From Hygrophila difformis (lineage: Eukaryota; Streptophyta; Magnoliopsida; Lamiales; Acanthaceae), in assembly GCA_030278955.1 (NCBI GenBank), contig JAOANR010000002.1, forward strand, positions 29,808,057 to 29,872,056: a DNA stretch of 64,000 bases, given 5' to 3'. A program made the translations under genes and the position numbers. The notes under the pieces are model-generated. The model was given only the letters and a program-made list of their open reading frames with translations. It searched no databases and was not told where the DNA came from. This document shows, piece by piece, positions 9,537 to 21,205 of this stretch; within the stretch, counting starts at the first letter, position 1; every line of letters starts with the position of its first letter.

Positions 9537-10761
9537 CATTATACCTAATAACCAAATGGGAGTGAAAAATGGATGCCTAGAATATAACATTATTAATTAT
9601 TATTGAATTTTTTGGGATGTACTCAAACATAAAATCATGTGTGTTTATATCGGATAATAGAAGTATTATACTCATACTCCAAACACCGCATTATTGATTA
9701 TTTTTGTTGTAAATGAATAAAAATAAATGAATAATGTGACCCTTTAACAAATACAGTAAATTATCTAGAACTAGATTTTTTCGCCCGCTACGCACGGGTG
9801 TTGAACTAATATAATTTTATAAAATAATAATATCGTGTTTTTTTGGATTACATGAGATTCAAAGTTTTTTGCTTAAATAGTGGTTGGAATGCAAGAAATT
9901 CAAACCCAGTTGGACATATATAAAATAAATTATTTAACTGTTAAAAAATTAAATATATATAGTTTTCTTTCTTATCTAAAATGATGAGAGCAAGCGAAAT
10001 GAATACCCTTAACTATTCAAAATTAGAAAAAAATTACTCCATTCATCCCACTAAATCTGTCTCACATTCCTTTTTTGTCCACCCCACTACAATTGGCACA
10101 TTTTCCTTTTTAGGAAAAGACTTACTTCATAAACATCAACTAAAACATCGCATCAACTAATTACTCCGCTTTATCACAATAACTCATTATACCTAAAATA
10201 CCGTGCCCAAAAGTTTTATGATGGTATTACCGGAATTGATGGATTATATTTTTGCATTATTAAGGTTCTATAGTTTACTCCCTAATATGTTTTACATTTT
10301 GACTATTATCCCCAAAATTTTTAAAAAATATTATTTATACTTTTTGTTATCTTTTCATCATTTAAAACTTATACTTTATTACGTAATGTATTTTAAATTG
10401 ATGGGGTATAATTTTATATTTTAAAAGGTAGAAGGGTAGAAATTTTAAACTAACTAAAGTTTAGGTGTATTTTTTGTCAAAAATAATTTAAGGGTATAAA
10501 TGGTCAAACTTGATTAGTTATAGTTATATTTTATGTTTAACTGTTTACTTTAGGCTATTTTTTTGTGAAAAATAAAATGGTAAATGATGTTTGATTGAAT
10601 TTATATATTTTATATAATATTATGTTTAACCATGTTTGGACATGCATAATGATCACTTAATATTAGAATTTTTTTGGGTAAAAACATTGCTTCAATCCTA
10701 AACTATTTATGATTACCACAAATATTAGAGTTTATATTAATATACTTCTTGTATTCTTTAA
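9537..10761. other. AT-rich intergenic DNA with a candidate Helitron terminus
   Basis: No gene is supported; the short ORFs here lack any recognisable motif. On the minus strand, 9772-9798 holds a small GC-rich hairpin (CCCGTGCGTAGCGGG), nine bases and then CTAG followed by T, which matches the 3' end structure of plant Helitrons. No 5' TC terminus or Rep/helicase coding was found. Confidence 0.4.
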
Positions 10762-11982
10762 GAGTACAAATTATTTATTTAAAAAAAAATGTATAATAAT
10801 TTACTCCAAATTTTATATAAATTTTCATTTTATACTGAAATAGATGAGGATTACTGTATTAAGGATATTATGCCTAATAATTAAAGTATGATGTGTTTTA
10901 GTCTTTTTTTTTCCTTTTCTTTCTTTTCTTCTTTAAAAAGAAAAAAACTTATGTAGAATCTGTTTATAATGTTATAAAAACTTTTAGGTTATTATTCATT
11001 TTATATTAATCAATATTTTTAGAGTCAATTTAATGCACATCATATTTTCAATAAAATATTTTATATATGATTATTATATTTCTTATATTGATATATGATT
11101 ATATATTTTTTTGACATAAATTTTTATCCTAATTAAATTTATTTAATAATATTATAATATTAATATTTTTAAAAATATTATGTATACAATCAAATAATAT
11201 ATATATATATTTATAATCAATTATATCTTTTTAAAATATATATGAAGATTTTCTCAAGATTTTTTTTTATTAATAGATAGATTTATTTTTTAAATTTAGA
11301 TATTGATGATGTGTCTGATGACGTGTAATTAGTCAGCAGATTACGTGTAAACTTAAGAGCTGTTGATCTTATATTATTTTTGAGTACAAATTATTTATTA
11401 AAAAAATTATATAACAATTTACTCCGAATTTTATATAAATTTTTATTTTATATTAAAATAGATGTGGATTACTGTATTAAAGATATTATGCCTAATAATA
11501 AAATTATGGTGTGTTTTAGTCTTTTTTTTCCTTTTATTTCTTTTCTTCTTTGAAAAGAAAAAATATTATGTAGAATTTGTTTAGAATGGTATAAAAATTT
11601 TTAGGTTATTAGTTATTTTATATTAATCAATATTTTTAGGGTCAATTTAATGTTTACATAATATTTTCAATGAAATATATTTATATATGGTTAATATATT
11701 CCTTATATTGATATATGATTATATAGTATTTCTTTAGACATAAATTTCTAACCTAATTAAATTTATTTAATAGTATTATAATATTAATATTTTTAAATAT
11801 TATGTATACAATCAAATCATTTTTATATATATTTGTAATCAATTATATCTTTTTAAAATATATATAAAGATTTTCTCAAGATTTTGTTATATTAATAGAT
11901 AAATTTATTTTCTAAATTTATATATTGATGATGTGTCCGATGACGTGTAATTAGTCAGCAGATTACGTGTAAACTTAAGAGT
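10762..11982 (+). repeat. Direct tandem duplication of about 620 bp, two copies
   Basis: Copy 1 (10,762-11,381) and copy 2 (11,382-about 11,982) both start GAGTACAAATTATTTATT and end with TCAGCAGATTACGTGTAAAC plus TTAAGAG. They align along their whole length with scattered substitutions and small indels. Both are AT-rich and non-coding. Divergence shows the duplication is not recent. Confidence 0.8.
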
Positions 11983-12652
11983 CGTTTAAAACGGACTCGT
12001 GCGATTTATAAATAAATATCCCCTAAAAATAATATAAACTGTTGTAGCCAGTATATAAATAAAGTTCAATTTTTTTTAAAAAAAAAAAAACAAAAAAAAA
12101 ATTACGAGAGTGAGCTCTAAATACAAATATATGCGAATTTTTTCTTTGGGCTTCAATTCGTTGACCCAGACCAGTCTTCATTTTTCTAAATTGTTTTGGG
12201 CCATACCTTTATGGGTAATTTAGCATCACTTCATCCTTTTACTATTTTATTTTATATGTTTAATCCCCATATTAAAATTTATCTAAATTTATTTCCCACA
12301 TTAAATTTCCTATAAATTTGGGAGTCAAAGGATTTGGCTAAATGAACCAAGTCCATATCCCAAATACTTTTATATGTTAATTAAATATTAAAATATTTAC
12401 ATTAATTAGCTAAAAGTAATTACTTCAATTATAAATACACTTATGTATATAATTAAATTATTAAATATATTAAAATCCTACCCCTAAATAACTCATCTAA
12501 AAAGAAACTTCTCACAAGAAATATTTTGCTGTTTTATTAGAAAAATATTTATGTATAATAACTGAAATAATTAAATATTCTTAAATCCTACCCCTAAATA
12601 GCTCAAACCCAAACTACCCATCATTGTTTCATTTTTAATGTCAAAATTATAG
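11983..12652. other. AT-rich intergenic DNA
   Basis: No gene is seen. There is an A-run-rich tract at about 12,070-12,102. The word TCCTACCCCTAAATA is repeated at about 12,477 and 12,587, part of a loosely duplicated block of about 110 bp. Confidence 0.5.
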
Positions 12653-12657
12653 TATTT

Positions 12658-13505
12658 TATTGGTCCCAGATATTACGTGAAAATCTTGATAAAACTAACA
12701 TCGTCGAGCCGTGGTCTAAACTACCGAATAACAAGTAATATGTGTGTGCACAGAGTGTTCAGCGGAAAGTAAAAAACACAAGTATTTGTTGACCCAGTTC
12801 GATCCAAACGGATCTACGTCTGGGGGATTCCAATCCAGGCGACTTATACTAGATACTCAAGAAATCCTAGACCTAGAAGACTCACAAACAACCAATTCAA
12901 ACTCTAAAGCAACAGTTCCCTGTTTGCAGACAGACTGCAGTCGTGACTCCCCCACAACTACGTCTCCGGACGATCCTGTCCAATTTGAATCCTCTGGTTG
13001 TTCAGGCTTCAAGAACCATGGCTTCTCGGCATAGAAGTCTTCCTGAATCCATCTCCTTCAATCTTTGAGCGCTTCTTCCAAAAGCCTCTTCAATCGGGTG
13101 TAGAGAAGATTTCTCCAACAAGAACACTTGTTGAAACATAGAAAATCTGACCTCGTGTATACAGAATGATCTTCTAAAAAGTAGAACGAACACAAGGAAT
13201 TTCTAACTCTCTCTCAAAGAATAGAACTAGTGAATCTTGGAGAGAATAACCGACTAGTGTGTGTAAAAGTGTGTAGAATGTGTAAAATTACAACTCAATA
13301 AACTCAGAACTCTAATTACAGAAAGTCTAAAACACAAAATATATACTCAGAGACGCGAATTAGATCAGTCCGAGTCGGTTAGACACGCGCACAGGTTCAA
13401 TAACTGTCGCGCAGAACTGACAATAACTGTTGCGGTCGTTCTACCGTAGTTTCAACAACCATGGAACTACTGCATCTGCACAAGAGCACGTTAATAATAA
13501 CAACA
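12658..13505 (-). repeat. Copia-B 3' LTR (left copy)
   Basis: 848 bp, the same length as the right copy. Its left end reads TATTGGTCCC where the other copy reads TGTTGATCCC, so the terminal TG has mutated. The right end is AACAACA. Confidence 0.9.
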
Positions 13506-13518
13506 ATCTCCCCCACTC
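13506..13518 (-). other. Copia-B polypurine tract
   Basis: The minus strand reads GAGTGGGGGAGAT directly before the 3' LTR, the plus-strand priming site. The same GGGGGAGAT core precedes the Copia-C 3' LTR. Confidence 0.8.
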
Positions 13519-13991
13519 TTGTGGAGATGATAATTCCATCACCAAAATGGTGTTGAAACTATCTAAGTCCAAAGAGTATAAGAGATCATATCAGAGCAAA
13601 AATACATGTGATTCACAAATAGGATGTCAAAGAATAATCAAAACGAATCAGAAACAACATCCATCAAGCATTCAGATCAGAATCACGGTGCAGATAAAAA
13701 CATCAGAGCAAATCAAAACAAGTAGTTCAGCAGTCATCAGAATTACCTAACTATTACACACCAATAGTTAATTCAGTTCAAAAGTAATCCAACAGTTCAG
13801 TAATCATCCAAAACAATTCAAAAACCAAAACAGTCATCAATCATCCACAAATATTGTCCAGCAATAAAACATCCCAAAAACAATAACCAAAGTTTTGAAA
13901 TATCGTTACCCAGTTGTCATGACTACCAGAAAATCTTAGTCAGAATTTGCAAATGTCAGCATCAACACCAAATCTCCCCCATGATGGAATA
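13519..13991 (-). other. Copia-B 3' non-coding region
   Basis: Between the extra ORF and the polypurine tract. It is rich in short repeats of the form AATCAGAACAA / CAGTCATC / AATTCAAAA on the plus strand. No coding potential is apparent. Confidence 0.6.
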
Positions 13992-14783
13992 TCACTCTTC
14001 ATCATCAAGAGCAAATTCGTCATCCTCATCCTGCAAATCAGCAGCATCAAAAGACAAAGGAAGCATATGAAGAATTTTAAGATTCTCCCTTTTAATAGCC
14101 ATTGCTTCCTGGCTCCATGTGGTCAGCCTCTCGTTCTGACGAAGGATCCGCTGCTTCAGTTGGTGTACAAGTGCAGGACCAGTTAGAGGAGGGCCATTTT
14201 TAATGTCATTATGCATGTCCATCAGGTTTGGTGGTGGTTTGTACTCCTTCAGAGCAACCAAATGCTTTTCCTTGATCTTTACACCAATGGAAAGAAGGAA
14301 TTCGGTGATAAGGGCTGGATAGGGTAGATTGGCCGTCTTCTTGATTCTCCCGGAGGTGTATCCTAGCATTTGCTTGAGAAGAAAATAGCCAAAATTGATT
14401 AAACCCATATGCTGTGAAGCAGTGACATCAGCATGTTCCTCTTGAGTCATGTCGTGTAAACCTTGATTTTGCAGGGGGGAAAGTGGTGGAGTTTGATGCT
14501 CAGCATTAATTTCTCGAACAACTTGATCAACAAATGAGGGATCAATGGTAATTTCAGAGTTAGGGTTAGGCTGATTTTGGGTATTCGGCTCAGTTTCAGT
14601 AGGTAGCTGCTCGGAAGTTGCAGCAGCAGTAGGAGCAGGAAGATAAAGAACAGGGGGTAGGACAGAAATAGGTTGGGCGTCTAAGGGTGATCCAGACGGC
14701 GAGCTCGTCGCGGAGGAGGTGGCGGAATGAGGAGCGTCGGGGTCGGAGGTGGTTGCCATTTTCAAATTTTCTGCAAAGCTCAA
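13992..14783 (-). CDS. Copia-B extra 3' ORF (envelope-like / putative plant transposon protein domain)
   Basis: A 263-codon ORF lies about 280 bp downstream of RNase H in the sense direction, the slot where Sireviruses such as SIRE1 carry an envelope-like gene. The N-terminal 110 residues are Pro/Ser/Thr-rich and look disordered. The centre holds INFGYFLLKQMLGY and a following LPYPALITE, which match the corresponding segment of the longer Copia-C ORF (INYGAIVLEQMLGF, LPYPGLISE). This pattern resembles the domain called putative plant transposon protein. The C-terminus is acidic (DEDDEFALDDEE). I see no signal peptide or clear membrane span, so an envelope role is only by analogy. The start may be the later ATG at 14,759. 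Confidence 0.65.
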   Translation of the reverse strand: MSFAENLKMATTSDPDAPHSATSSATSSPSGSPLDAQPISVLPPVLYLPAPTAAATSEQLPTETEPNTQNQPNPNSEITIDPSFVDQVVREINAEHQTPPLSPLQNQGLHDMTQEEHADVTASQHMGLINFGYFLLKQMLGYTSGRIKKTANLPYPALITEFLLSIGVKIKEKHLVALKEYKPPPNLMDMHNDIKNGPPLTGPALVHQLKQRILRQNERLTTWSQEAMAIKRENLKILHMLPLSFDAADLQDEDDEFALDDEE

Positions 14784-15063
14784 ATTCGAAAAGTGAGGGG
14801 GAAAATTTGAATTGAAGAGGAGAGTAATATGACCTTTAAATGGAGGAGGTAGCTGGAAGAGGAAGGGGTGTGCGGCAGTTTTTTGGTGAACGTGCGACGT
14901 GACTGGTGGCGTGCAACGGTTACAGCTGCAGCTATGACGTCACCTAGACTGCCGTGCGTAATGATGGTCTACCGGATAGGCTTGTCTCCATTCAAATTTG
15001 AATTGGGCCTGCAAAAATGATACATATACACTAAAAACATTCAGGCCCGATCTACTAAATATT

Positions 15064-16566
15064 TTAATTGTGGTAGGAAAGACCCAAGGTGCTTCTTAGG
15101 CCTTCAAATTTCTCTCCATCTAAAGCTTTCGTTAGGATGTCCGCCCGTTGTTTCAACGACGCTATATGCTCAATCCTGCAAACATTATCCTCTACAAGAT
15201 CTCTAATAAAATGATAACGAATATCAATATGCTTACTCCTACTATGTAAAACAGGATTTTTAGAGATATTTATTGCACTAGTATTATCACAGAAAACTAA
15301 AAAATTATCCTTATGAATACCGTAGTCCTCGAGTAGTTGCTTCATCCAAAGAAGTTGTGAACAGCAACATGTGGCAGCAATATACTCTGCCTCGGCTGTT
15401 GATAGAGCTACGATATTTTGCTTTCTGGAATACCAGCTTACTAGATTATTTCCCAAGTAGAAGCAGCCTCCAGTGGTAGATATCCTGTCGTCGCAACAAC
15501 CTGCCCAATCAGAATCTGTAAATCCAATCAAGTCAAGTGATGACCTTTTTGAAAACCAAATTCCAATATTCATTGTCCCTTTAACATATCTCATGATCCA
15601 CTTTACTGCTTTCATATGAGACTCCTTAGGATCGGATTGGAACCTTGCACATACACCTACACTAAATGAAATATCTGGTCTTGTTGCAGTGAGGTACAAT
15701 AGACTTCCAATGATGCTCCTATAAGTCTTTTGATCAACTGATTTTCCATTCTCATCTTTGCTCAGTTTCTCCTGTTGTCCTAGCGGAGTTCTGACTACCT
15801 TGCAATCATCCATGTCAAACTTTTTCAACATATTCCTTGCATACTTTTCCTGACATAGAAAAATACCATCATCCTCTTGCTTAACCTGTAATCCCAAAAA
15901 GTAGTGTAATTCTCCCATCATAGACATCTCAAACTCTGATTTCATAGCATCAATAAATTCCTTTCTGAGTTTGACTTAAGATGATCCAAAAATAATGTCG
16001 TCAACATACACTTGAGCTATCGTTAAGTGGTCGTTCTGACGCTTCACAAACAACGTCTTGTCTGCATATCCTCTCTTAAATCCATTGTCCACCAAATACT
16101 TAGACAATCTCTCATACCAGGCTCTGGGTGCCTGTTTCAATCCATATAAAGCGCCTTTGACTCGATAAACATGATTTGGATACTTCGGGTCTTCAAATCC
16201 AATCGGTTGTGCAACATAGATCTCTTCCTTGATTTTACCATTGAGGAAGGCGGTTTTAATATCCATTTGGTACAGCTTCAAATTCAAAGAGCATGCAATT
16301 GCAAGTAGTATCCTTACGGCTTCCATCCTTGCCGCGGGAGCAAATGTTTCGCCATAATCCAAACCTTCAATTTGGGTATAGCCTTGTGCTACTAGCCTTG
16401 CTTTATTTCTTATGATATTACCTTTCTCATCCGTCTTATTCCTGTAAACCCATTTGGTTCCAATAATGTTGGCGTTCTGTGGTGGTTCTGTCAACTCCCA
16501 GACATCATTCCTCTCAAATTGCAGTAGCTCGTCTTGCATTGCAGCAATCCAGTACTCATCTTTCAA
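15064..16566 (-). pseudogene. Copia-B reverse transcriptase and RNase H, one in-frame stop
   Basis: RT motifs in order are NIIGTKWVYRNKTDEKG, ARLVAQGYTQ, YQMDIKTAFLNG, GLKQAPRAWYE and the catalytic QVYVDDIIFGSS. A TAA at 15,976-15,978 follows directly and the same frame then continues (FEMSMMGELHYFLGLQV). RNase H motifs are FTDSDWAG, STAEAEYIA and CDNTSAI, then HIDIRYHFIRDLVE near the end. Apart from the TAA the two parts are collinear in one frame, so a single nonsense change inactivates an otherwise intact RT-RH. Confidence 0.9.
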
Positions 16567-16931
16567 CGCCTCAGAGGTATTCTTTGGCTCAACCGTAGAA
16601 ACAAAACAATTATAGCTTGCTAGATCCTTGAAATTAATCTCTTTATGCCTAGTCTGTCTCTGACCTTGTAGATCTCCAATAATATCCTGAGTTTAATGAT
16701 GTTTATGCACTCTAGATCCTTTTCTGTTGTTCTGAACATCAGAGGGTGGTTCTGCTGTCGTCTCGACAACAATGTCTGTATCAGCATCCTTTTCTGGTTC
16801 AGAATCTTTATCAGGGCCTTTATCTGGAATATTAGGACTAGCATGTTCTTCTTCAGTGACAGATTGCTCAACACCATTAGCATTCTCATGATTTTGAGTA
16901 AGAGGTAACTCATCATCATCTACCCTGTTTT

Positions 16932-18279
16932 CTAATAGATCAAGATCCTCAAAGAGAACATTAGTATATTCAATAACCTTCTTATCACTAGTAAGATAAA
17001 CAGATATGCTTTAGAATTTTTAGAATAACCAATGAAATATCCATCCAAAGATTTATAATCAAATTTATGCAATTGATTTCTATCATTTAAAACATAACAT
17101 TTGCATCCAAAAACATGAAAGTATTTTACCGTGGGAGTTTTACCGTTCCAATGTTGGTAAGGTGTGCAGTTGGAGTGTGGTCTCAACAACACTCGGTTGA
17201 TGATGTGACAGGCAGTGTTAATAGCTTCCGCCCAAAATCTTTTGCTCATTGAACTGGTGTGAAGCATTGATCTGGCCATCTCTTGCAATGTTCGGTTCTT
17301 CCTTTCAGCAACACCATTTTGCTGTGGTGTTTTGGGGGCTGAGTACTCATGCGTAATTCCATTGTCGTCGCAATAACGATCGAACAACTGATTCTCGAAT
17401 TCCTTGCCATGATCGGTTCGGATTCGTGCAATCTTCCTTTGCTTCTCATTTATGAGTCTTTTACTCAGAGCCTCAAAGTACTCAAAAGTCTCATCTTTTG
17501 ACCTAAGGAAGAAAACCAAACAATATCTAGAGAAATCATCAACACATACTAAAATGTACTTCCCTTTTACCATTTAAGCTCTCCACTTCGGTTGGACCCA
17601 TAAGATCCATATGTATCAGGTCGAGGCATTCTTTTGTTTTAATGTCATCAGTCTTCTTATGTCTCGATCTGGTTTGCTTTCCTTTGGCGCAATCTCTACA
17701 GATAGTTTGGTCATTCTTCTGTACTTGCGGCAACCCGCGAACAGCATTCGAATTACTCAGTTTATGCAGTGACTGAAAATTGAGGTGTCCAAGTCGCTTG
17801 TGCCATAGTGTAGTCTGATCATCTTTGGTCAGTAGAATCTGTGGAATCTGATCTTTCAAGATATAACAATTATTCTTACTACGACCTCCCATCATGATAA
17901 TCTCCTTTTGATCATTATATACTATGCCTGTGTGTTTAGTAAACTTAACCACTGAATCTTCATCACAAAGTTGACTAATAGAGATAAGATTAGTAGTAAG
18001 ACCATTTACATAGTAAATTCTAGAAAGTTTAGAAAGAGTATTATCCTTAGATTTACCATATCCCGCAATTTTGCTTCGAGTACCATCACCATACATGACA
18101 GCTCCACAATCCTTCTCAGTAAAGTCCTTTAGAACTTCTTTCTTTCCCGTCATATGCCTTGAACATCCAGAATCAAAATACCATTTTTCGTTTCGATGTT
18201 GTTCCTGCACCGAAAGAACTACAAAACAAGCAGAATCTTTATTATTAGTTTTACCTTTAGGTATCCATGCCTTCTGCAT
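16932..18279 (-). pseudogene. Copia-B protease and integrase region
   Basis: The protease motif WYFDSGCSRHMTG lies near the start. It is followed by GAG-pre-integrase, with HKRLGHLNF and the CRDCAKGKQ zinc pair, then the integrase core. Visible catalytic residues are the Asp of VCVDDFSRY, the Asp of IRTDHGKEFEN, and the Glu of PQQNGVAERKNRTLQ, so the DDE triad is intact. A single-base shift near 17,560 splits protease from integrase. The frame is lost again near 16,990, before the RT. The protein would cut gag-pol and insert cDNA in the nucleus. Confidence 0.85.
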
Positions 18280-18291
18280 TTTGAATTTCTT

Positions 18292-20014
18292 TCAAAGCTC
18301 TTGATCAGGCCATACGACTGGTCTACCGTTCATGAGATCTCTTAAAATCCGCATGCATGTTTCAGCGGTGTGTCCAGGCAAATTGCAGTACAGGCAATCT
18401 TTCCGTCGTTTGGACGACTCTCCAACGAACTCTTCAGATGGTGCTTCAGTAGTTGAAGTGAGAAAACCTCCACTTGTAAACTTTGTTTTGCTAGGTGTGC
18501 TTTGCTTCTTATAACCTAAACCTGTTTGATCTCCAACACGTTTTCCCAAAGATAAAACTTCATCAAATTGATTTTTACCTTTAGATACCTTTTGAAGTTC
18601 ATTGTTCTTTGCTTTGAGATCATCAAGCTCTTTCTCCATAACATGAATTTTGTCTTTAAGAGTATTGTTCGCCTTTTGCAAGTCTTCATTCTTTTCAACC
18701 TCAAGTTCATAAGCAATTCCGACGTCTGCCAGTTGTCCTAACAACTTCTTGTTTTCCTGAACAGCAACCTCGAAATCCTCTTTGACTCATTGTAGTCCGC
18801 AAGTAGTTGATCATACTCATCATGGCTTTCACCTGAATCATAAGCATTATTGTTAGATGAAAAACATATTGACTTGACAATACCTTTTATAGTAGGACTG
18901 GTTTCTCTTAGAGTGAATGCAACGACTTCATCAGAATCTGAAATCTGTGCTTCAGTGGTTCTGTCATCGTCCTTATCACCTAGAGTAGCCTGCAGTGCCT
19001 TCTTTTCTCTCATTTCCTTCCTTTTGGCAGTGGCACATTCAGATCGAACATGTCCTTTGCCTCCACATTCATAGCAGATCACTGAGGAAAACTTGTCTGG
19101 CTTGTCATAGTCTTTCTTGTTGTTGTTGGAACGATAAACTTTGCTGCTGTCCTTTCTTTTGAAATCTCTGCGAGGTTGTTTGTCCGCCGTCTGAACAGCG
19201 TTGGAACTACGGCCTTGTTGTTTGTAGAACTGCCTTGCACGCCTATCTTGCAACATCTTTGCAACTTTTCTGGAAATGTAAGATACATCATCTTCAGAAG
19301 AGTTTCCAGAATCTTCTTCTTCCACATTGAGGGCAATGTTCCTTGACGATTCTTCTTCGAGGTGGTTCATTTCATAAGTTTGAAGAATTCCTACTAGACC
19401 ATCCAAGGTAATAGTGTTCAACTTATCCAATTCTTCCAATGTAGCAACCTTCGGAGCATACTTCTTGGTAAGAGTCCTCAACATCTTCCGAACTAATTTT
19501 TGATTATCATAAATCAATCCCAAGGAATAGGCTTGATTTACAATATCTTTGAACCTCCCGTAATAGGTTGAGATCGAGTCATCCTTGTTCATCTTCAGAT
19601 TCTCGAACATGGTTTCAACTCGCTGTAGCTTGGTAGCTCGAACATCCTCAGAACCGTCATACATAACCTCTAGAGTCCTCCATGCGTCATGAGCCAGTGT
19701 GTGGTTTGTGACTAGCTGGAACTGCGTTCGTCCATGGCGCTAAAAATCGCAGTTAGGGCCGTATAATTCCCTTTCTTGGCGTCTTTTTCAGCTTGAGTGT
19801 ATTCAACTTTGGTTGCTGGTCGACTACCAGGTGGTTCTGTAGAACCTTCAGCTGTAGCTCGTGGTCGAGTGGGTGGTTGCCAGGCTGTCTCGACTGCGTC
19901 CCAAACTTCATCTCCTAGTGCCATAAGGTGGATCTTCATCTGAGTTCGCCAATATCTGTAATTCGTGCCATCAAACAGTGGTGGTCTTGACAACGAAGCG
20001 CCTTCTCTATTCAT
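18292..20014 (-). pseudogene. Copia-B gag, two frameshifts
   Basis: Gag forms the virus-like particle. The N-terminus (MNREGASLSRPPLFDGTNY) has the DUF4219-type start, followed by a UBN2-type capsid region (YYGRFKDIVNQAYSLG), a zinc knuckle CYECGGKGHVRSEC, a coiled-coil segment, and a second knuckle CLYCNLPGHTAETC. Two knuckles separated by a coiled coil fit Sirevirus gag. The frame breaks near 19,727 and near 18,785, each explained by one missing base, the second in a short A run. The frame ends with a TGA at 18,292-18,294 and resumes in the same frame as protease, so gag and pol are separated by a single in-frame stop. That stop could be natural or a mutation. Confidence 0.85.
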
Positions 20015-20059
20015 CTTGTCAAGATTTTTCAGATCACCTCTACTATATCAGAGTCTGCC

Positions 20060-20071
20060 GCTTTGATACCA
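20060..20071 (-). other. Copia-B primer-binding site (tRNA-iMet)
   Basis: The minus strand reads TGGTATCAAAGC two bases after the 5' LTR. It matches the complement of the initiator tRNA-Met 3' end with one mismatch. Confidence 0.85.
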
Positions 20072-20073
20072 AG

Positions 20074-20921
20074 TGTTGATCCCAGATATTACGTGAAAAT
20101 CTTGATAAAACTAACGTCGTCGAGCCGTGGTCTAAACTACCGAATAACAAGTAATATGTGTGTGCACAGAGTGTTCAGCGGAAAGTAAAAAACACAAGTA
20201 TTTGTTGACCCAGTTCGATCCAAACGGATCTACGTCTGGGGGATTCCAATCCAGGCGACTTATACTAGATACTCAAGAAATCCTAGACCTAGAAGACTCA
20301 CAAACAACCAATTCAAACTCTAAAGCAACACTTCCCTGTTTGCAGACAGACTGCAGTCGTGACTCCCCCACAACTACGTCTCCGGACAATCCTGTCCAAT
20401 TTGAATCCTCTGGTTGTTCAGGCTTCAAGAACCATGGCTTCTCGGCATAGAAGTCTTCCTGAATCCATCTCCTTCAATCTTTGAGCGCTTCTTCCAAAAG
20501 CCTCTTCAATCAGGTGTAGAGAAGATTTCTCCAACAAGAACACTTGTTGAAACACAGAAAATCTGACCTCGTGTATACAGAATGATCTTCTAAAAAGTAG
20601 AACGAACACAAGGAATTTCTAACTCTCTCTCAAAGAATAGAACTAGTAAATCTTGGAGAGAATAACCGACTAGTGTGTGTAAAAGTGTGTAGAATGTGTA
20701 AAATTACAACTCAATAAACTCAGAACTCTAATTACAGAAAGTCTAAAACACAAAATATATACTCAGAGACGCGAATTAGATCAGTCTGAGTCGGTTAGAC
20801 ACGCGCACAGGTTCAATAACTGTCGCGCAGAACTGACAGTAACTGCTACGGTCGTTCTACCGTAGTTTCAACAACCATGGAACTACTGCATCTGCACAAG
20901 AGCACATTAATAATAACAACA
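20074..20921 (-). repeat. Copia-B 5' LTR (right copy)
   Basis: 848 bp, starting TGTTGATCCC and ending AACAACA on the plus strand. The block GTTGACCCAGTTCG...CCAATCCAGG recurs in the Copia-C LTR, which links the two families. Confidence 0.9.
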
Positions 20922-20948
20922 TATTTATTATTACCATATTACAATATA

Positions 20949-21205
20949 CTCCCTCCGTTCTTTTATATCTTCACCATTTCTATCCTGTACGCTATCCAAT
21001 ACACATTTTTAATCATTAATAACTCAAATTATATACAACTAAAAATTATAAAAATTTAATATTCTGAAACTAAACGATTAGACGAATCCAACATCTTACT
21101 TGACTATATTTTATCTTATGTAATTGTGCTAAAAAATTGAAACAAAGCTACTTGATGAATAGTATCCACTATACAAATGGTAAGGTTAAAACAAAACGGA
21201 GGGAG
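20949..21205. mobile_element. Stowaway MITE
   Basis: It starts CTCCCTCCGTTCTTTTATA, ends AAAACAAAACGGAGGGAG, and is bounded by TA (20,947-20,948, 21,206-21,207). It lies 27 bp beyond the Copia-B right LTR. Non-coding. Confidence 0.75.

Larger units (their letters stand above)
12658..20921 (-). mobile_element. Copia-B: full-length Sirevirus-like Ty1/copia retrotransposon
   Basis: The element is 8,264 bp with 848-bp LTRs at 12,658-13,505 and 20,074-20,921 and target duplication TATTT (12,653-12,657 and 20,922-20,926). It reads on the minus strand in the copia order: 5' LTR (right), primer-binding site, gag, protease, integrase, RT, RNase H, extra ORF, polypurine tract, 3' LTR (left). The extra ORF after RNase H and the DSGCSRHMTG protease motif point to the Sirevirus lineage. 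The LTRs differ at roughly a dozen sites by eye, so insertion is fairly recent, yet the coding part has several frameshifts and stops. Confidence 0.9.

Noticed and set aside
12744..13034. 96-codon ORF in the Copia-B LTR, repeated at 20,160-20,450
   Set aside because: It recurs only because the LTR is repeated and is antisense to the element; no domain was recognised.
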